Assembly: GCF_051020985.1 (NCBI RefSeq)
Contig: NC_135002.1
Location: 9,920,001-9,984,000, forward strand
Source: Nomia melanderi
Lineage: Eukaryota > Arthropoda > Insecta > Hymenoptera > Halictidae
DNA length: 64,000 bases
Direction: 5' to 3'
Part shown: piece after piece, positions 1 through 12,200 of the stretch
Layout of the letters: every line of letters begins with the position of its first letter
Numbering within the stretch: position 1 is the first letter of the stretch
The notes under the pieces: generated by a model
Seen by the model: only the letters and a program-made list of their open reading frames with translations
The model's database searches: none
Told to the model about the DNA's origin: nothing
Translations under genes and position numbers: made by a program

Positions 1-164
1 ATTATACATTTTTATCGTTTTCTTTACTTATCGGTCGTCGTTCAATTTTCATTTTGAAATCGGTTATTCAAGGTGTGGACGTGGTTCGGTTCGACGGTTC
101 AGAGGACATAGTCCGATCGCTTGAACTCGAGGATCCCCGATCGATGTGCCCGCGTGTTTCGTGA

Positions 165-233
165 ATGAAGCCGATCGGATCGCCGCGATTCGTAACTGGG
201 ATTTTCACGAGAGTTACCGTGACCCGCGACTAG
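165..233 (+). other. Short upstream open reading frame (22 codons)
   Basis: ATG at 165 opens a 22-codon frame ending at TAG 231-233, in a different frame from the exon at 253. If the left edge is 5' untranslated leader, this would be an upstream ORF preceding the possible ATG at 373. If the exon at 253 is internal, it means nothing. Another minimal ATG at 144 stops after six codons. Confidence 0.2.
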
Positions 234-252
234 CGGGTGCAATCGATTAAAG

Positions 253-568
253 GTGGCTCACACGGCGAGGGACAAGGCCGCCGAACTCCAGGCGGAAGTG
301 AGGAGCGCGATCAGGGTGCTACATGGTTGGTGCCCCAGGCCGCCCCAGGGGCACCGCGGTGACACGGTTGTGATGCCGCCGCAGACTCAGATGCGAGCCG
401 GAGCGAACCATCGGAACGGAGCAGCAACACAACCACCACCGGCCACCGTCGTAGTCAGTTCCACGTCCAGCATGAGACCGCCACCCCCGCCGCCTCCCCC
501 CAGAGCCAGGGCGTCCAACGAGGGCAAAGGACACCACGAGGAGCCGACCAGCTCTATCCCTGATCTCG
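253..568 (+). CDS. Candidate coding exon of an unrecognised proline-rich protein
   Basis: An open frame runs from 223 (after a TGA at 220-222) to a consensus donor, CTCG|GTGAGT, with GT at 569-570. The exon would end one base into a codon (phase 1). Counting from 253, residues 5-23 form a charged, helix-like stretch (RDKAAELQAEVRSAIRVL). After it come PRPPQGH, a PPQTQM segment, a Val/Ser/Thr-rich stretch, eight consecutive prolines at about residues 76-83, and an acidic end, EEPTSSIPDLG. Codon use is GC-rich at third positions. There is no ATG before residue 41 (position 373), so either this is an internal exon with an acceptor near AAAG|GTGG at 252/253 (poor pyrimidine tract), or it is a first exon starting at 373. 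The poly-proline run suggests a scaffold or cytoskeletal protein, but I recognise no domain and give no function. An opposite-strand open frame here is a Gly/Arg-rich shadow. Confidence 0.55.
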
Positions 569-854
569 GTGAGTCTTGACTACTGAGATCTTCTTTGTTG
601 AATATCATTTTTTTCGGTGAATGTGCAATTTAGCGGCGTTTACACGCTTCAGACTATTTTGTTACAGTTTCCTTTTTTATATGCTTCAATTTGTCGTTAA
701 TGTAGACTTAACATAAAGGTCGCCAAACTGTACATTTATCCATTTTTCTTAGGTATCTTTGGGGTATATCTTGCAGGATGCTTGGGATGGAGATTATAAG
801 TTCTCTGGGCACTCTTTCTTTGAGATGAAAAGCGCTTATTCTAAGTTTTAAATA

Positions 855-1129
855 GAGTAGACTCCTGTATAACGCGAATTTCTATAACGCACTGATGATT
901 TTGTGACCGCCGTTTTCATATAACACGGTTCCTCGTACAACGCGATATGTAAAAGTAAAGTTTTATTGAGCATTGTATCGTTTTTTTCGTTATTACCAGT
1001 TTCCCCTGTTCTTTAATTCTTTTATTTTTCATACAACACAAAGGATAGAAAAATTTCGACCGACGACTTCCTATAACGCGAATTCATAAAACATACAACA
1101 TATTAACCGCGTTATAGGGCAGTTTTCTG
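855..1129. mobile_element. pogo/Tigger-like MITE with TATAACGCG repeats
   Basis: The left end (855, GAGTAGACTCCTGTATAACG) and the reverse complement of the right end (1129, CAGAAAACTGCCCTATAACG) agree at about 16 of 23 positions. The element lies between TA dinucleotides at 853-854 and 1130-1131, as expected for Tc1/mariner/pogo insertion. The motif TATAACGCG or a one-base variant recurs inside (near 868, 882, 918, 1071 and, inverted, 1109). There is no transposase frame, so it is non-autonomous. The superfamily is assigned from the TA duplication and from the resemblance to CAGTAGA-type pogo ends. Confidence 0.5.
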
Positions 1130-2253
1130 TAATATCATAACTATTGAAATCATTCGTTTTTCGAATGCATTGTTACTCGAAAGATATTAAGGTAAAGAAC
1201 CAAAGTTAACGAAGAATGAAATGTATTATAAATGAGTATCAATATCTTGGATGCGCTTTAATTGAATAAATGGAAACGATGTTAACTCAGAATCTAGCAT
1301 TTCGACTGTTTTTATTTTACGTCCGTTCGAAAGATATCGAAACGACCTATCAGATGTCCAACTGGGACAATTGATAATTTTAGGATTTTGTTCTCTCATT
1401 GGCCGTTATCGGTATAACCTCACCACTAATTTTCGAAGATCGATAATTCGGATGAGACGCCCACAGAAATCGTTGCGGTGATAACGTTCTTTATCAGATA
1501 GCCTTTCTGCACATATTCGCAGCACCTCGTTGGAACGGTTTGTTTCATGGACAATCTTTCGATCAAAATTTTCGGAAATATCGATACTGAACTTTGAACT
1601 TTGATATCGGATATTTATTCTTCTTTTCTGTCGAGATGTCGCGCGATAAAATTTGGAAATTTCTAGAATCGCTGATTTGAAAATCCTGCAGAAACCTTGA
1701 GATAAGCGATACGTCAAGAGAGGACAACTATGCAATTATGCAAAGTCAGTTTAAAATTAACTTCTCGTGCAACGAGTATTTTAAATACCAGCCGGTGTTA
1801 ATCAGACATTAAACACTTGTATTTATCGTAAAACGATAAAGATGAAACGAAACGTTCCTATAGTAGAAAGAAATCACTTCAGCGATATTTGACAAATCGA
1901 CAAATCGCATATTACAATCACCCTACACACATCGGTAGTGTCCTGGTATCACCAGAAAGAATACAATAAAAATGCCGCTATGCATTCATAGCAGAACACT
2001 TTATTTAAGCCTCCGACATTTTTCTAAGAATTCCCTTATCTCGCTTTCGAAGAATCTTGAAATCGTCGATTCCCACGAAGAATATATTAATTCTACAAAG
2101 AAATTCGTCATTGAGTCTTTTTATTCAATCCTTACCGATACGTCAAACGAAAAATTTGTTATTTTAGCAACCGCAACATTTCGTTTGATAATCAGCTAAG
2201 AAGGAATGTCCCTCCGAGCACACCGAGAGTTTGCTCAGAAAATTAATCATTGA

Positions 2254-2448
2254 TATCGCGACGTACGACCGATAAATGATGACGCGAGGAGTCCAGATGG
2301 TCGCGCGGTGGACTGGCAAGCGAATTTGGGTAAATTCATGTCCGTGATAGCCCTGGAAGCGTTCCCGAAGACGCATAATCCGATGGACAGGTCGTCCCTG
2401 ATCGGGCTTCGCAGAAACACTTTACATTCTGACCGAGTGCACTATGTT
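2254..2448 (+). other. Protein-like short open frame, status unknown
   Basis: This frame of 64 codons plus stop has balanced acidic, basic and hydrophobic residues (for example VDWQANLGKFMSVIALEAF), unlike the Ser/Arg-rich chance frames around it. The only upstream acceptors after the TGA at 2251 (AG at 2288-2289 or near 2296) lack pyrimidine tracts, and no strong donor follows. It could be a small exon, a decayed exon or chance. I do not recognise the peptide. Confidence 0.15.
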
Positions 2449-3364
2449 TAGTGTTTACGTCTGTACGTTTCATTAACGATAAGCCCCGCTAAGCGCTATC
2501 GTTTGCGCTCTTCGTGACAGCCGGACGTTTGTGTAACGAAGGATGAAGGTAGACGCGTGAAAGAGAGAAGGACGGGGAGAAAAATAGCGGTCGCGCCGCG
2601 GGTCGCTGGCGCGTTTCGCGCCTAAAAATAAGCATTTTCGGGTCTTCGACAAAAGTAAAAGCTCTTTACTCGCGGGCAAGCTTTATCCGGTGCACATTTT
2701 GCTCCGAATATATGTGTGTACGTACCTAGGTATATCGGGAAGGCACACGGTGGTCGGTGTGTGTGTAAACAGAGGACGTTCGCGACCTCATGCGTACGCG
2801 CCATTTTTTCCCCTTGTTTTTTGCTTTTGGTGTGTACGATGATGGGACGGAAGTGATGTGATTCTTTCGAAAATGTTTCAGACTTGATGTTTACATCGTT
2901 GTTTCCTTTTTCTCCTTGCTTTTGAAACATTTGGGTACGTTGATACGTTGGCCGGACGAAAGGGAAAGTGGAATGTTCAGATTCATCGTGGTGATCGATT
3001 TTTCAACTTTCTTCGTAGACTCCAATCGATATATTGAGAGAATTATATTTCCGTTATTAATGAATCGAATGAATGTTCAAGTTGTTTGATTTTCTTTTCG
3101 AAGAAATTTGCATCGAACATTTATGCAGTATTGTACAATTCTGTATAACTTTTAGCGATATCACCGATGGGTTCCCAGAATTAATTAAACCGAATGTCCG
3201 TTGGAAATACGTGTGGCTCGTTATCGTGGTTGAAACAAGTCGCGTACGAGACGTTCTGGCAATTACATTATATGGAAAGCGTACGTGTTATGCGTGCTTC
3301 AAGTATGATATGATATAATTACTTTCAGCGCTGTAGATTTAAAATCGAAAGTAAGCGAATCGAT

Positions 3365-3742
3365 TCACTCGGTTAATAGGTACATACCCGCGAGGAATCG
3401 AGGCGAGCGATTCACGGGGCTTCGTCCTCTGAAAGTTAATACCCGTGTACCCTGATAATCGATAATCGATCCGTCGTCGATGAGCCGAGGCCTCATCGCC
3501 GGCGAAACAATTTGCATATCCGACTGGTCGATTCGCGCGAGCTTTATTGATTCCGAACGACCACGAACGAACAACAAAATTTGCGAATCCATTGCAGTCG
3601 TATTCTTGCCTTCGCTCGGTACGCTATATTCGTAAACTGTTTTCAAGACTACAATTAGCGTTTTTACCATTTCTAAAAATATTACAGTATCATTATACTC
3701 TATGTTAATGATAAGTTCACGGAACACGTCAACTCGACGCAT
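3365..3742 (-). CDS. Hypothetical 125-residue open frame, unsupported
   Basis: A minus-strand ATG-initiated frame of 125 codons with mixed composition, including acidic residues spread along its length. It has no signal peptide, domain or motif I recognise, and no clear promoter or poly(A) signal. In CpG-rich insect introns frames of this length arise by chance, so treat it as a candidate only. Confidence 0.12.
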   Translation of the reverse strand: MRRVDVFRELIINIEYNDTVIFLEMVKTLIVVLKTVYEYSVPSEGKNTTAMDSQILLFVRGRSESIKLARIDQSDMQIVSPAMRPRLIDDGSIIDYQGTRVLTFRGRSPVNRSPRFLAGMYLLTE

Positions 3743-3942
3743 ATTGAATTTCGTTGTGCGATACGTTATACGATAAACGTTTATGTCGATTTCGATTGAT
3801 GCAATTACACGACTATGTATACTAATGGTCTATTATGAAAGCTCTAATTACCGAGGTTTAAATGAACGAACATCAATTCTGCTAGAAGCAATAGAACAAA
3901 CTGCAATAAGTGTTTGTAAACCTAGTGTTAACGCCGTTGCGT

Positions 3943-4188
3943 TTAACCTTTTGCAATCCAATGGCCACTCTCAGTGGCCACTTGATTCAGCACGTAAAAA
4001 TGATCAAATTTAATATTCAATGTTAAGTTTCGTGTAATGCATCAATATGCGAAATATTCAATAAAAAAACTGTGCTCCTTAATCTATGTACGCTGTCTCA
4101 TTAAGTTGCTTTCAAAACATGTCGTCTGAGTATCATTAGAAAACGTTGAATATTTCTAGTGAAGTACTTTTCGAGTGCAAAGGCTTAG
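3943..4188. mobile_element. TTAA-flanked piggyBac-like MITE with subterminal hairpin
   Basis: The left end, TTAACCTTTTGCAATCCAA, and the reverse complement of the right end, CTAAGCCTTTGCACTCGAA, match at 14 of 19 positions. The right TTAA has decayed to TTAG at 4185-4188. Just inside the left end is a perfect hairpin, TGGCCACT-CTC-AGTGGCCA (3962-3980). At 246 bp there is no coding capacity. TTAA target duplication is a hallmark of piggyBac elements, and the end motif resembles those at 18320-18531 and 31444. Confidence 0.5.
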
Positions 4189-5480
4189 TAATACACTTGT
4201 TGCTCGAAATCTTTCTACCTCTTATTTTTTCAATTTTATTTCGAAGTGCGATACACGTATATACGATGAATAAATTTCTTCTATAAAAGAGTGATTAATG
4301 GAAACGAGATCGTTAAGTCGGTTAACTAGTAAAATCCATCTGAACGCATCACTTGATAGAACTTTTGAGCTCGTAGTACGGTTTATCGATTCTTAAAAAA
4401 TGATCAAACCGATCGATACATCTTACACACCGCAGAATATTTTCTTCGGATTCTAAACGACACAATGTCACGCGACTATCGATTTCGCGCCGACTTGAAT
4501 GGAGTTTATCTGACAGCTTTGTACAACTAAATACCGTCTGGCATTGTTCAATGCCGTGTTCAGATAAAATTTCGTATCGCCCCGTGAATCGTGAAAAATA
4601 CGTGTTACGCTTACAAATGACCATCGTCGCACCTTACTTTCGTTTTCTTTTTCATTTTCAATAATGTTTCTCCGTTCGTACGTTTCTTCAGGTTTCTTTT
4701 TATTGGTTTTCCACTGTATTTCTTCGTTTTTTGAAATGAGTAATCGCCAAACCGAGATAACGATCTGTTGATAACACGATCGTCGCTCGTCACGGGCCAA
4801 GAATTAATCGATCTGTATCGACGCGCGAAATCCCGATCATTTATCGATCCGGTGATCGACAGAGCACAGCGACCTTGACATTAGACGCGGCTGCATCGAT
4901 TATTTAACTTGTATTTGCGTGTCGAGGTCACCTTAACAGACGCATCAACCTCCGCGACGACTCTGAAACGGTTTGTTATTTAAATTTTCGAACAAAACCG
5001 AGATGCCTTTCAGATTAATATTTGAAAAAAACGTGAACAGGTTCCCGGCCGGGTCTAAACAATTCCACTTCGTTTCTGGTAACATTCGACTTCGATTTTA
5101 TTGTTGTCCTTTTGCGTTTCGATGGAAATGACTTCATTTTTCCGACCGTTACTCACTTACCAACACATTCTGCTGTTGATTCGTATATCGTATATTCGAC
5201 AGATGTTGATTTCGATTTAGATTGTTCCTATTTTTTAATAGATACTGACTTCAAATATATCTCGAATAAATTTTCGTACTTGTTATTCTTACTTTCGATA
5301 CCTTATAGCCTAACGTTCGATATTTCATACTAACTTTAAGACTTACAAAGTGAATAAATCTTCATCCGCTGAAAGGTGAATGTAATTATTTTCAAGCTGC
5401 ATTATTTTTGTATAGATCGTATTATATTGTATTTATTGTCTTATTATTTTGGATTATTCAATTTGGCTAGTAAATATACT
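4189..5480. other. AT-rich intronic filler
   Basis: No gene, repeat pair or RNA structure seen. Short plus-strand frames at 5112-5333 are Phe/Ser/Tyr-rich chance frames. Confidence 0.5.
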
Positions 5481-5493
5481 GGCCCACGAAAGT

Positions 5494-5647
5494 ATTTAAA
5501 ATCGATACATTCGTAATAAAAATAGACATCTCAAATATTGTTATTCCATTTCGAATGAAACGTACATTTACAAAACATTTCTAAATTTCTAAATATCTAC
5601 TATTCGACGAATATAATGTTTCCGGTAGAAATGTATCGATTTTAAAT
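5494..5647. repeat. Perfect 18-bp inverted repeat, possible Tc1/mariner-like MITE
   Basis: ATTTAAAATCGATACATT at 5494-5511 is repeated as its exact reverse complement at 5630-5647, with 118 bp between. The preceding bases (TACTGGCCCACGAAAGT) resemble Tc1-like terminal repeats, but the right arm diverges outside the 18 bp. No transposase frame is present. Confidence 0.4.
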
Positions 5648-5660
5648 CATTTGATCAACA

Positions 5661-7046
5661 TAGATCCTTATGGAAAAGTATCAAGAACTGCTCGCCTCCT
5701 TCGACGCCTGTATCCGTGACATGGCGCCATTTTTTATCACGCAGTTGTTCTGTTTACGAGGAAAAATCGAAGAACGGGCTTGGGAATAATCTACGATTTA
5801 CGTTGACGCTGTATTTCTCTCGGGAAGAAAAAAAACCGAGAGTTAATCTACTGGCTCTAAATATAAATTGGAGGAGATGACGCGAGGCCCGGCCTTGGCC
5901 ATGAGAAATTCCGGAAAGCGTTGCCCGAAAACTCGCTGATACATTTCACGATGTGGCGCCCGCATTATTAATAGCATTATAGTCGCGTCCGGAATGAAAT
6001 TTTTATTGGTAGGTGTTCGTCGCTGTCCTGTTGCTCAATTGTCTCGGTCAACTTTGGTTTCTTTCTCGGCAACGTCTTTCGCCTTTGTCTCGAGGAAAAG
6101 AGGATCTCGAGACATTGAAACATTGAAGTTGTTCATTGTTTTAATAGACTTAAAAATGTACGTTTACCTGAAACTTAAATATAATGTTGGATATAAAAAG
6201 ATACATTATTTTAATTAATATTTAATTTTCTGTAGAGTTTCGAATATATGTTTATCTTTTGATAAAAATGTGTAATTGATTATTGAATTGCAAATATTAT
6301 TAACAGCTTGAAGAAATTTACAAACAGCGGTTTGAAGAGACTGAAGATGGAAGAGAATTTATTTTTTCGAGAATAGATACATTGTAATTGCCGATTGAAT
6401 TTTCTGAAATTTCGTAGTTTCAGGTGTTGTAGGAAGATTTTGATATGTTATTAGAACGTATAGTCTCGTGGTTGATTTCCTGGTGACGTGTTTCGTAAAC
6501 AGAAAGAAATTTTTGACATATTTAAGCACGCATCAGCGTATCTTAGGTCCTGTCTGTCGCTTCAGAATTAACATCGTATCGAAACCGTTCATTTGAATAT
6601 TTATTGCATTCCATCGTCATTACTGCATGATACCATTCTACGATAAAATCCTGTTGAGCTGTCTGCGTCATGGGAACCGCGTTCGTAGGAACAAACATGC
6701 CACGAGTGAATTTTTATGTGTATCCACGAATCTAGAATCCGCTACTCTTTGCCACGATTCTCTGCTTATTCATGCAACGTTCAGATTGTCATTTCGCATT
6801 GCCTTAAAATTCACCATCAAGTAAAGCTCAATTCAACACTTCAAAGTTGGAACTTAAAAATGTTGCTCCTTCCTTCTGCATTTCTTCATATATTCGTCAT
6901 AATCAAGCGAATTGCATTTGTTTTTAAAATCATTTCAAATATCCCTTTAAGGTATATTTATTTATATATCCATACCTTTAAGGTATCAGTAATTGCGGAA
7001 TAAGAAAACTGGAACAGGCCGTTCTGGCTGTTGCGGTATTTTCTGT
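5661..7046. other. AT-rich intronic filler
   Basis: Nothing recognisable. There is a brief CpG-richer stretch at about 5690-5960. Short AT-rich frames between 5994 and 7003 are not convincing. Confidence 0.5.
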
Positions 7047-7355
7047 GTAACCCTCTGTGGGCCCATATAACTTTGAATTCACATATCAGTATATTGGCAT
7101 CTTATTGATTTATTTCATTTTGCACTCAAAGTGGCGAATAAAATGAAGTAATCAGTTAATTTCAACTTTTATATGCTCATGCGTGAAAGTTTAACGTCAT
7201 TGTAAATAGAAAGTTACAAAATATATTCGTTTGATGAAATTATTGGAACTATTGAATACATTGTTAAGTTGTATTCATATGTGGATACTTATTAATTTTG
7301 TACTGCATAGATTTTGTTATAATCATGAACAAAAATTCGGACCATAGAGGGTTAA
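7047..7355. mobile_element. TTAA-flanked MITE with CCCTCTRTGG ends
   Basis: The left end (7047, GTAACCCTCTGTGGGCCCA) and the reverse complement of the right end (7355, TTAACCCTCTATGGTCCGA) match at 15 of 19 positions. The right flank keeps TTAA and the left is GTAA. The 309-bp interior is AT-rich without coding capacity. Class inferred as piggyBac-like from TTAA and the CCC start. Confidence 0.55.
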
Positions 7356-9120
7356 CAGATTTTTCACGTTAACCTGTAAGGTCGCATCGGTCGAGCGGTG
7401 TCTGCACAGCTGAAGAATTCGAGCGCATCGGGAAAGTGGAGGTCGCCGCGGCTGTTGTCGGTCTCGAGTGGGCCAAATCGGTATTTTAAAATAGTCTCCG
7501 GTCTTATCGAGGTCTCCGCGTTATCGGCTCACTGGAGGCCAAGGTCTACTGACGTATGCCAGCTCGGAAGTGCGTCGGTTCTCCTTCCCGTTGGCCCACC
7601 GTTTCGATAGTCTTCTTCCCCGTTGCGATACACATCTTAGGCTAAAACACGAGTTCCCCTGTCTTGCTGGAATTTCGATCTGCACCCGTTGCTCCAGCGT
7701 ATTAACGACCATAACGACGCTTCGTGACGTAACCGTGGCAGAAGTGAAGCATCGAACACGGACTAACACGTTTGCTACCATCATTTGTTCCGCTAAATTT
7801 TAGTTTTCATTTTCACTGTTGGAATATTTTGTGAAAAGTAACGCGTGCTTTTAATGAAATATGTAATACAATAAAATTAATGTAAAATCATAGAATATAA
7901 TGAGATTAATATAATACAATAAAATATAATGAAATATTGAAAGAATCTAACTACAAGGATTTATTAAGCTCTTAATATATAATGTTATTTAATTCTCAAA
8001 TTAAATAACTTTAATGTCATATTTTAATGGAAGGTGAAGGGTGTGTTTAATGAAAGGAGAAAATTTATTGTTTAACAGAGTAGAGGTACTCTAAGGTGTT
8101 TAGAGAAATATTTTCTTTTAGGTCTTATTCGTGGGTAATGAGCTTAACCTTGTTTTATGAATGCATTTTGAAATTCATTTCGCAATGAGGGTATTGTGCA
8201 ATTTTGTTATGAATAGATTACGTTTATTTACGAAAATTTCTTAAATTCGTTGTCTTGTATTTCTTTTCGCAATCGTCTTCGTCGGAGTTACATTATCGTT
8301 AATATTGTGGTAGAAGAAGAAAGATATTTTCGTCCATCTACATTCACTTAAAATGTTGAATATTGATAATAGGAAGATAACACTTCATTTCGCGTCGAAG
8401 GAAAAATATAATTTTCATGTTTACAAAAATTGATAGGACTTCGTCAGTTTAAAGGAATAATGTTGTTAGATAAATGCAATTGAACGTTCTTAGTGAATTG
8501 CTAAAAAACTCGCCTCAACATTGAGCAAGTTAATGGATAGAGTGACAGATTAATCGCGTTTACGAATTTATTTTTCGGTTGAAAAGAATATTAATCAAAC
8601 TCCGCGACGGATTAAAATAGTTTCGCGGCGAACACTTCCAAAAACATTCGCGCTAAAGAAGATAAGACACAATATTAGCATACCAATATATCCAACAGAC
8701 AATTTCAAGTTTACCATTTTATTTTTACTAGTAACCGAACTTTCCGACCACGTCCTATTTCACAAATTCCTTGATCAACTAATTCAGAAATAATTTATTT
8801 ATCTTAAAAGATATATTTCAAATGAACCCTCTGCACTCGATCATATTTTTGAATATAAATATTTTCTGATGAGACATCAATGATACTGATTTGCAACTGA
8901 CATAAACAAAGCTATCTTACGGTATCAACACTTATGCGTCGACACATTGCGCAACGTTAAATACTGAATTTTATGGTTTACAATTATGCAAAGAGAATTA
9001 TAATTATTTAAATTCATACGATAACCGGGAAACGCAGCTAGCGCAGCCGTTGCATCATACAGTCGATTCCAGAGGGTGCGCGCCGCTGCATCGTGTGAAA
9101 TGGGCGCAGACACCCTTCAG
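7356..9120. other. Intronic filler with a CpG patch and an AT-rich tandem repeat
   Basis: About 7380-7790 is CpG-richer and carries chance frames on both strands. At 7864-7925 the 14-mer TAATACAATAAAAT occurs twice with a 48-bp period inside a degenerate AT-rich repeat. The rest is AT-rich with nothing recognisable. Confidence 0.5.
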
Positions 9121-9144
9121 TCCTCGTCTCAAGATGCGTGCGTG

Positions 9145-9172
9145 TGCGTGCATTTCCGACTACATGCACGCA
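9145..9172. repeat. GCGTGC-rich hairpin
   Basis: Arms TGCGTGCAT (9145-9153) and ATGCACGCA (9164-9172) are perfectly complementary around a 10-base loop, inside a tract of alternating purine-pyrimidine GTGCGTGC/CACGTGC sequence (about 9134-9200). The arms are too short for a microRNA precursor. Confidence 0.4.
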
Positions 9173-9249
9173 GCACGTGCGCGTCAAGTGCGTGCAGCGC
9201 TGTCGCTTGTACGCGGTGAACAGTATGCACCGTACAGTGGTTTCCAAAG

Positions 9250-12200
9250 TTTACATTTCGAAATCTACCCTCGATCTATATCCCTCGGGAAACCATTCGC
9301 TCCCTGTTACTTTGAATTCAATATCACAAAAAAGAAGTCACCCTATCATAAACAAACATCGCCTTGACAAGCTGGCTGCATTACCTCTCAATTTCGTTCA
9401 AATTGAAGTAAGCTGGTCGAAAAGTCATGTCGTTTCACTTTTCAATGCGGCGTTTGTACTGTAACGTACAGATAAGTATTACAGACACACGAATTAAAAA
9501 TCTTTGGTTTCTACAATAAATTAACGTAGTCAAATATTCTTAGAAACTTCATCGAAAAATGCGACGAGACTTTTTGGCCAACGTAATATTTACGGTTATC
9601 AATGGCGGAGAGACGTTTAAAAGGGAACAACGGATTTTATCGCGAGTACATTTCGAAAATATCTTTCCCGTAGAAGACTTTCAAGGTTCTTACGATTGAA
9701 GAGCATAGCTGATCCGTAAGCGTTTAGACCGGCTGATAAGAAGGACAAATATTTTTAGGGCCGCTATGTTTATCTTCGAGCCTCGGAATCACAGAAACCT
9801 GTTCGCCCTTGGGTGCTCCCTTCTTTGTCATTCCCGTTTTGTCCCCTTTTGTTTATGGTTTTCATATCTATTCTACATTAATCTCTGATCTTCCCTTGTC
9901 ATCTCTGTGTACTCCTAATTCACAGTTATCTATCCTTTCTTCGTTTAATAATATCATAGTATATTAGAAATAAAACTATGGGACGATTCATTGAATGTGA
10001 AATGTAAAAACAAACGAATGACATTTCTACAGAGATTAGTTTTGAATTTTTCTGAGAAGACGCAGGTTCGGGCAGATTCGTGAACTACAATCCAGTATGG
10101 GAATAATTAATTAATGCATCGTGTAGCATGGGTCGACAGGGTCATGGCAAAGCGTGCCGACCGTCCCAGACACTCCACCCTTGCCCTTTTTTCTCCCTCT
10201 CACCCCAGCCGGCTGTTTTTTTTACGCGACGAATAGCTGTTCCACGCACACGGAAATTTAGCGGGTGCAGGAAAAATCACGAACCGATCGAGCACGGTCG
10301 ATAAAGTGTTCGAACATCGACAAACGCGTTGAATATAATGATATCTGCTAGCGTTTTTCCGCGAACATTTTCGTCGAAGCTTCAATGTTGCGAAGAACGA
10401 AGCACCGAATTAATTAAATGTCACGTCACCCTCGAAACGACCATATATTTTCGCAACGTCTGACTTCTTGGAAAGAGTATTTCAGGAAAACCAAAATTTT
10501 CATCCAGTTTGTAAATCCATTGTCCCCTTTATCGTGTGCAACAATTTTCTTCTCGGAATGATCATTTTCTTTCTTCCATGTTTACGCATGTGCACCTGCA
10601 GATTTCGTGCGTTTGCAAACACGAGTGCGTGACATAAGAAACGGTGATAATTCTATAAAAATTACAGAACACTTTTGAATTGAGAAAATAGTATGAACTG
10701 CGACATTATTTTTATATAATTCATTTTTAGTTTCTTAAAAATCTAAACCTAGAAACGAATTTCTATTTAAGTGCTGTTTTTTCGAATCGCTTCGTAAAAA
10801 CTGGAATTTGCATAACGATCCATAGTCTACTGACTATATATCAATAAATTATGGATCTTTTCGCAAATCCTTGATTAACGGGCAATTAATTATTCGAAAC
10901 ATTCTGATGGAAACGTTCTTGATCAATGAACGAAGTGCACGATTTATATGTTGCTTTTTATACATCACTTCCAATTTCCCAGGAGAAGCAATTTGACAAA
11001 AACGATTCTGCGTGGTTTCCAAAATGTTGCTGAACAATTTTGAAAATGACGTCGAGACGTTCTTTGTCAGTAGTCACGCGTACACTTTCGGCAACTTCAC
11101 GCACGAGCTTTCGGACCCCCGCTTTTATCTTCCGCCATTATTGTCCGCCCTTTTCCTCTGTCTCCCTCTTCTCGCTCCCTCGATGTCTCCTCTTCTCCTT
11201 CGTCGACGTGTGTCTGTCTGGCCTCTCCTCCGGGGATGGGGAAACCATCGGTCGGATATGCATCCGTCGACATTAAACATTTTTCATCCCTTTACGCGTC
11301 AATCGCCCTTCCTCGGCTTCGTTCTTTCAATTTTAATTCGACCTTAATTACAATTCGTTGGATAACATTCCTGGGCTTTGATGATCAGGAAAAAAACTTT
11401 CTGCATATGCAGACTCATCAAAAGTGGCTGCCTTCATTAAAAATTGCAATATTACAGCTACATTCGATGGCAATAGGAAAGCTTCCAAACTGAAGTACGT
11501 TTAGTATGTTATGAAAGGATTTTTAGTACTGGTTTCACTGGTTGAACATTAATCAGTTTTAGTAAGTGTATACAGTTATTTGAATAATAATTTTATATAT
11601 TTCTTTTGTTCATTTTATTTCGTCGGATATTTTAAAATTCTTGAAAATTACGAATATACTATACTTACTTTTCACTGAAATCCTAATTTTAATAGTAAAT
11701 GGCAAATATTCCTTACGAGTACATTTTCCATACACGACTAACTGGTTGATTGAAATTGAGTAAACATTCGCATATTTAAAAGTCGATATTATTTCCAACG
11801 AATCTATTTTTAATTGAAAAAGGAGTATTCTTGTTTTACACATGTAAAGATTGGAAAATAATTCGAATATTACAGAGTGGATACATATTTAGATCAACCT
11901 GTGATTTTGTTTCGTTTTGAGTTTGCCGCTTTTGTCAGCGTAAGTATGTACTCGATCGATAAAATTTGACTGAAAGCGACACTTCCTATCGCTTAGCCTC
12001 TATTGATAACGGGTTTCGATCCGAGACGTATTCCGTTGCTTCGATCGTTGATTATCGGCGGTTCAGATGTCCATTCCTATAAGCGACACTTTATAAACCT
12101 TCGCAATTGTTCCTCATTCGCGTTTTAAAACCACGGTCAAAAGCGGAAAGGTTGCAAATAACTGCACGTAAAATAACTCGATGTACTAATTATTCGCTCA

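Larger units (their letters stand above)
1132..3927. other. Intronic filler with one CpG-rich patch
   Basis: Mostly AT-rich. It contains the short plus-strand frame at 2254-2448, a CpG-richer stretch at about 2480-2800, and a 125-codon minus-strand frame at 3365-3742. I see no RNA gene or other recognisable feature here. Confidence 0.5.
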
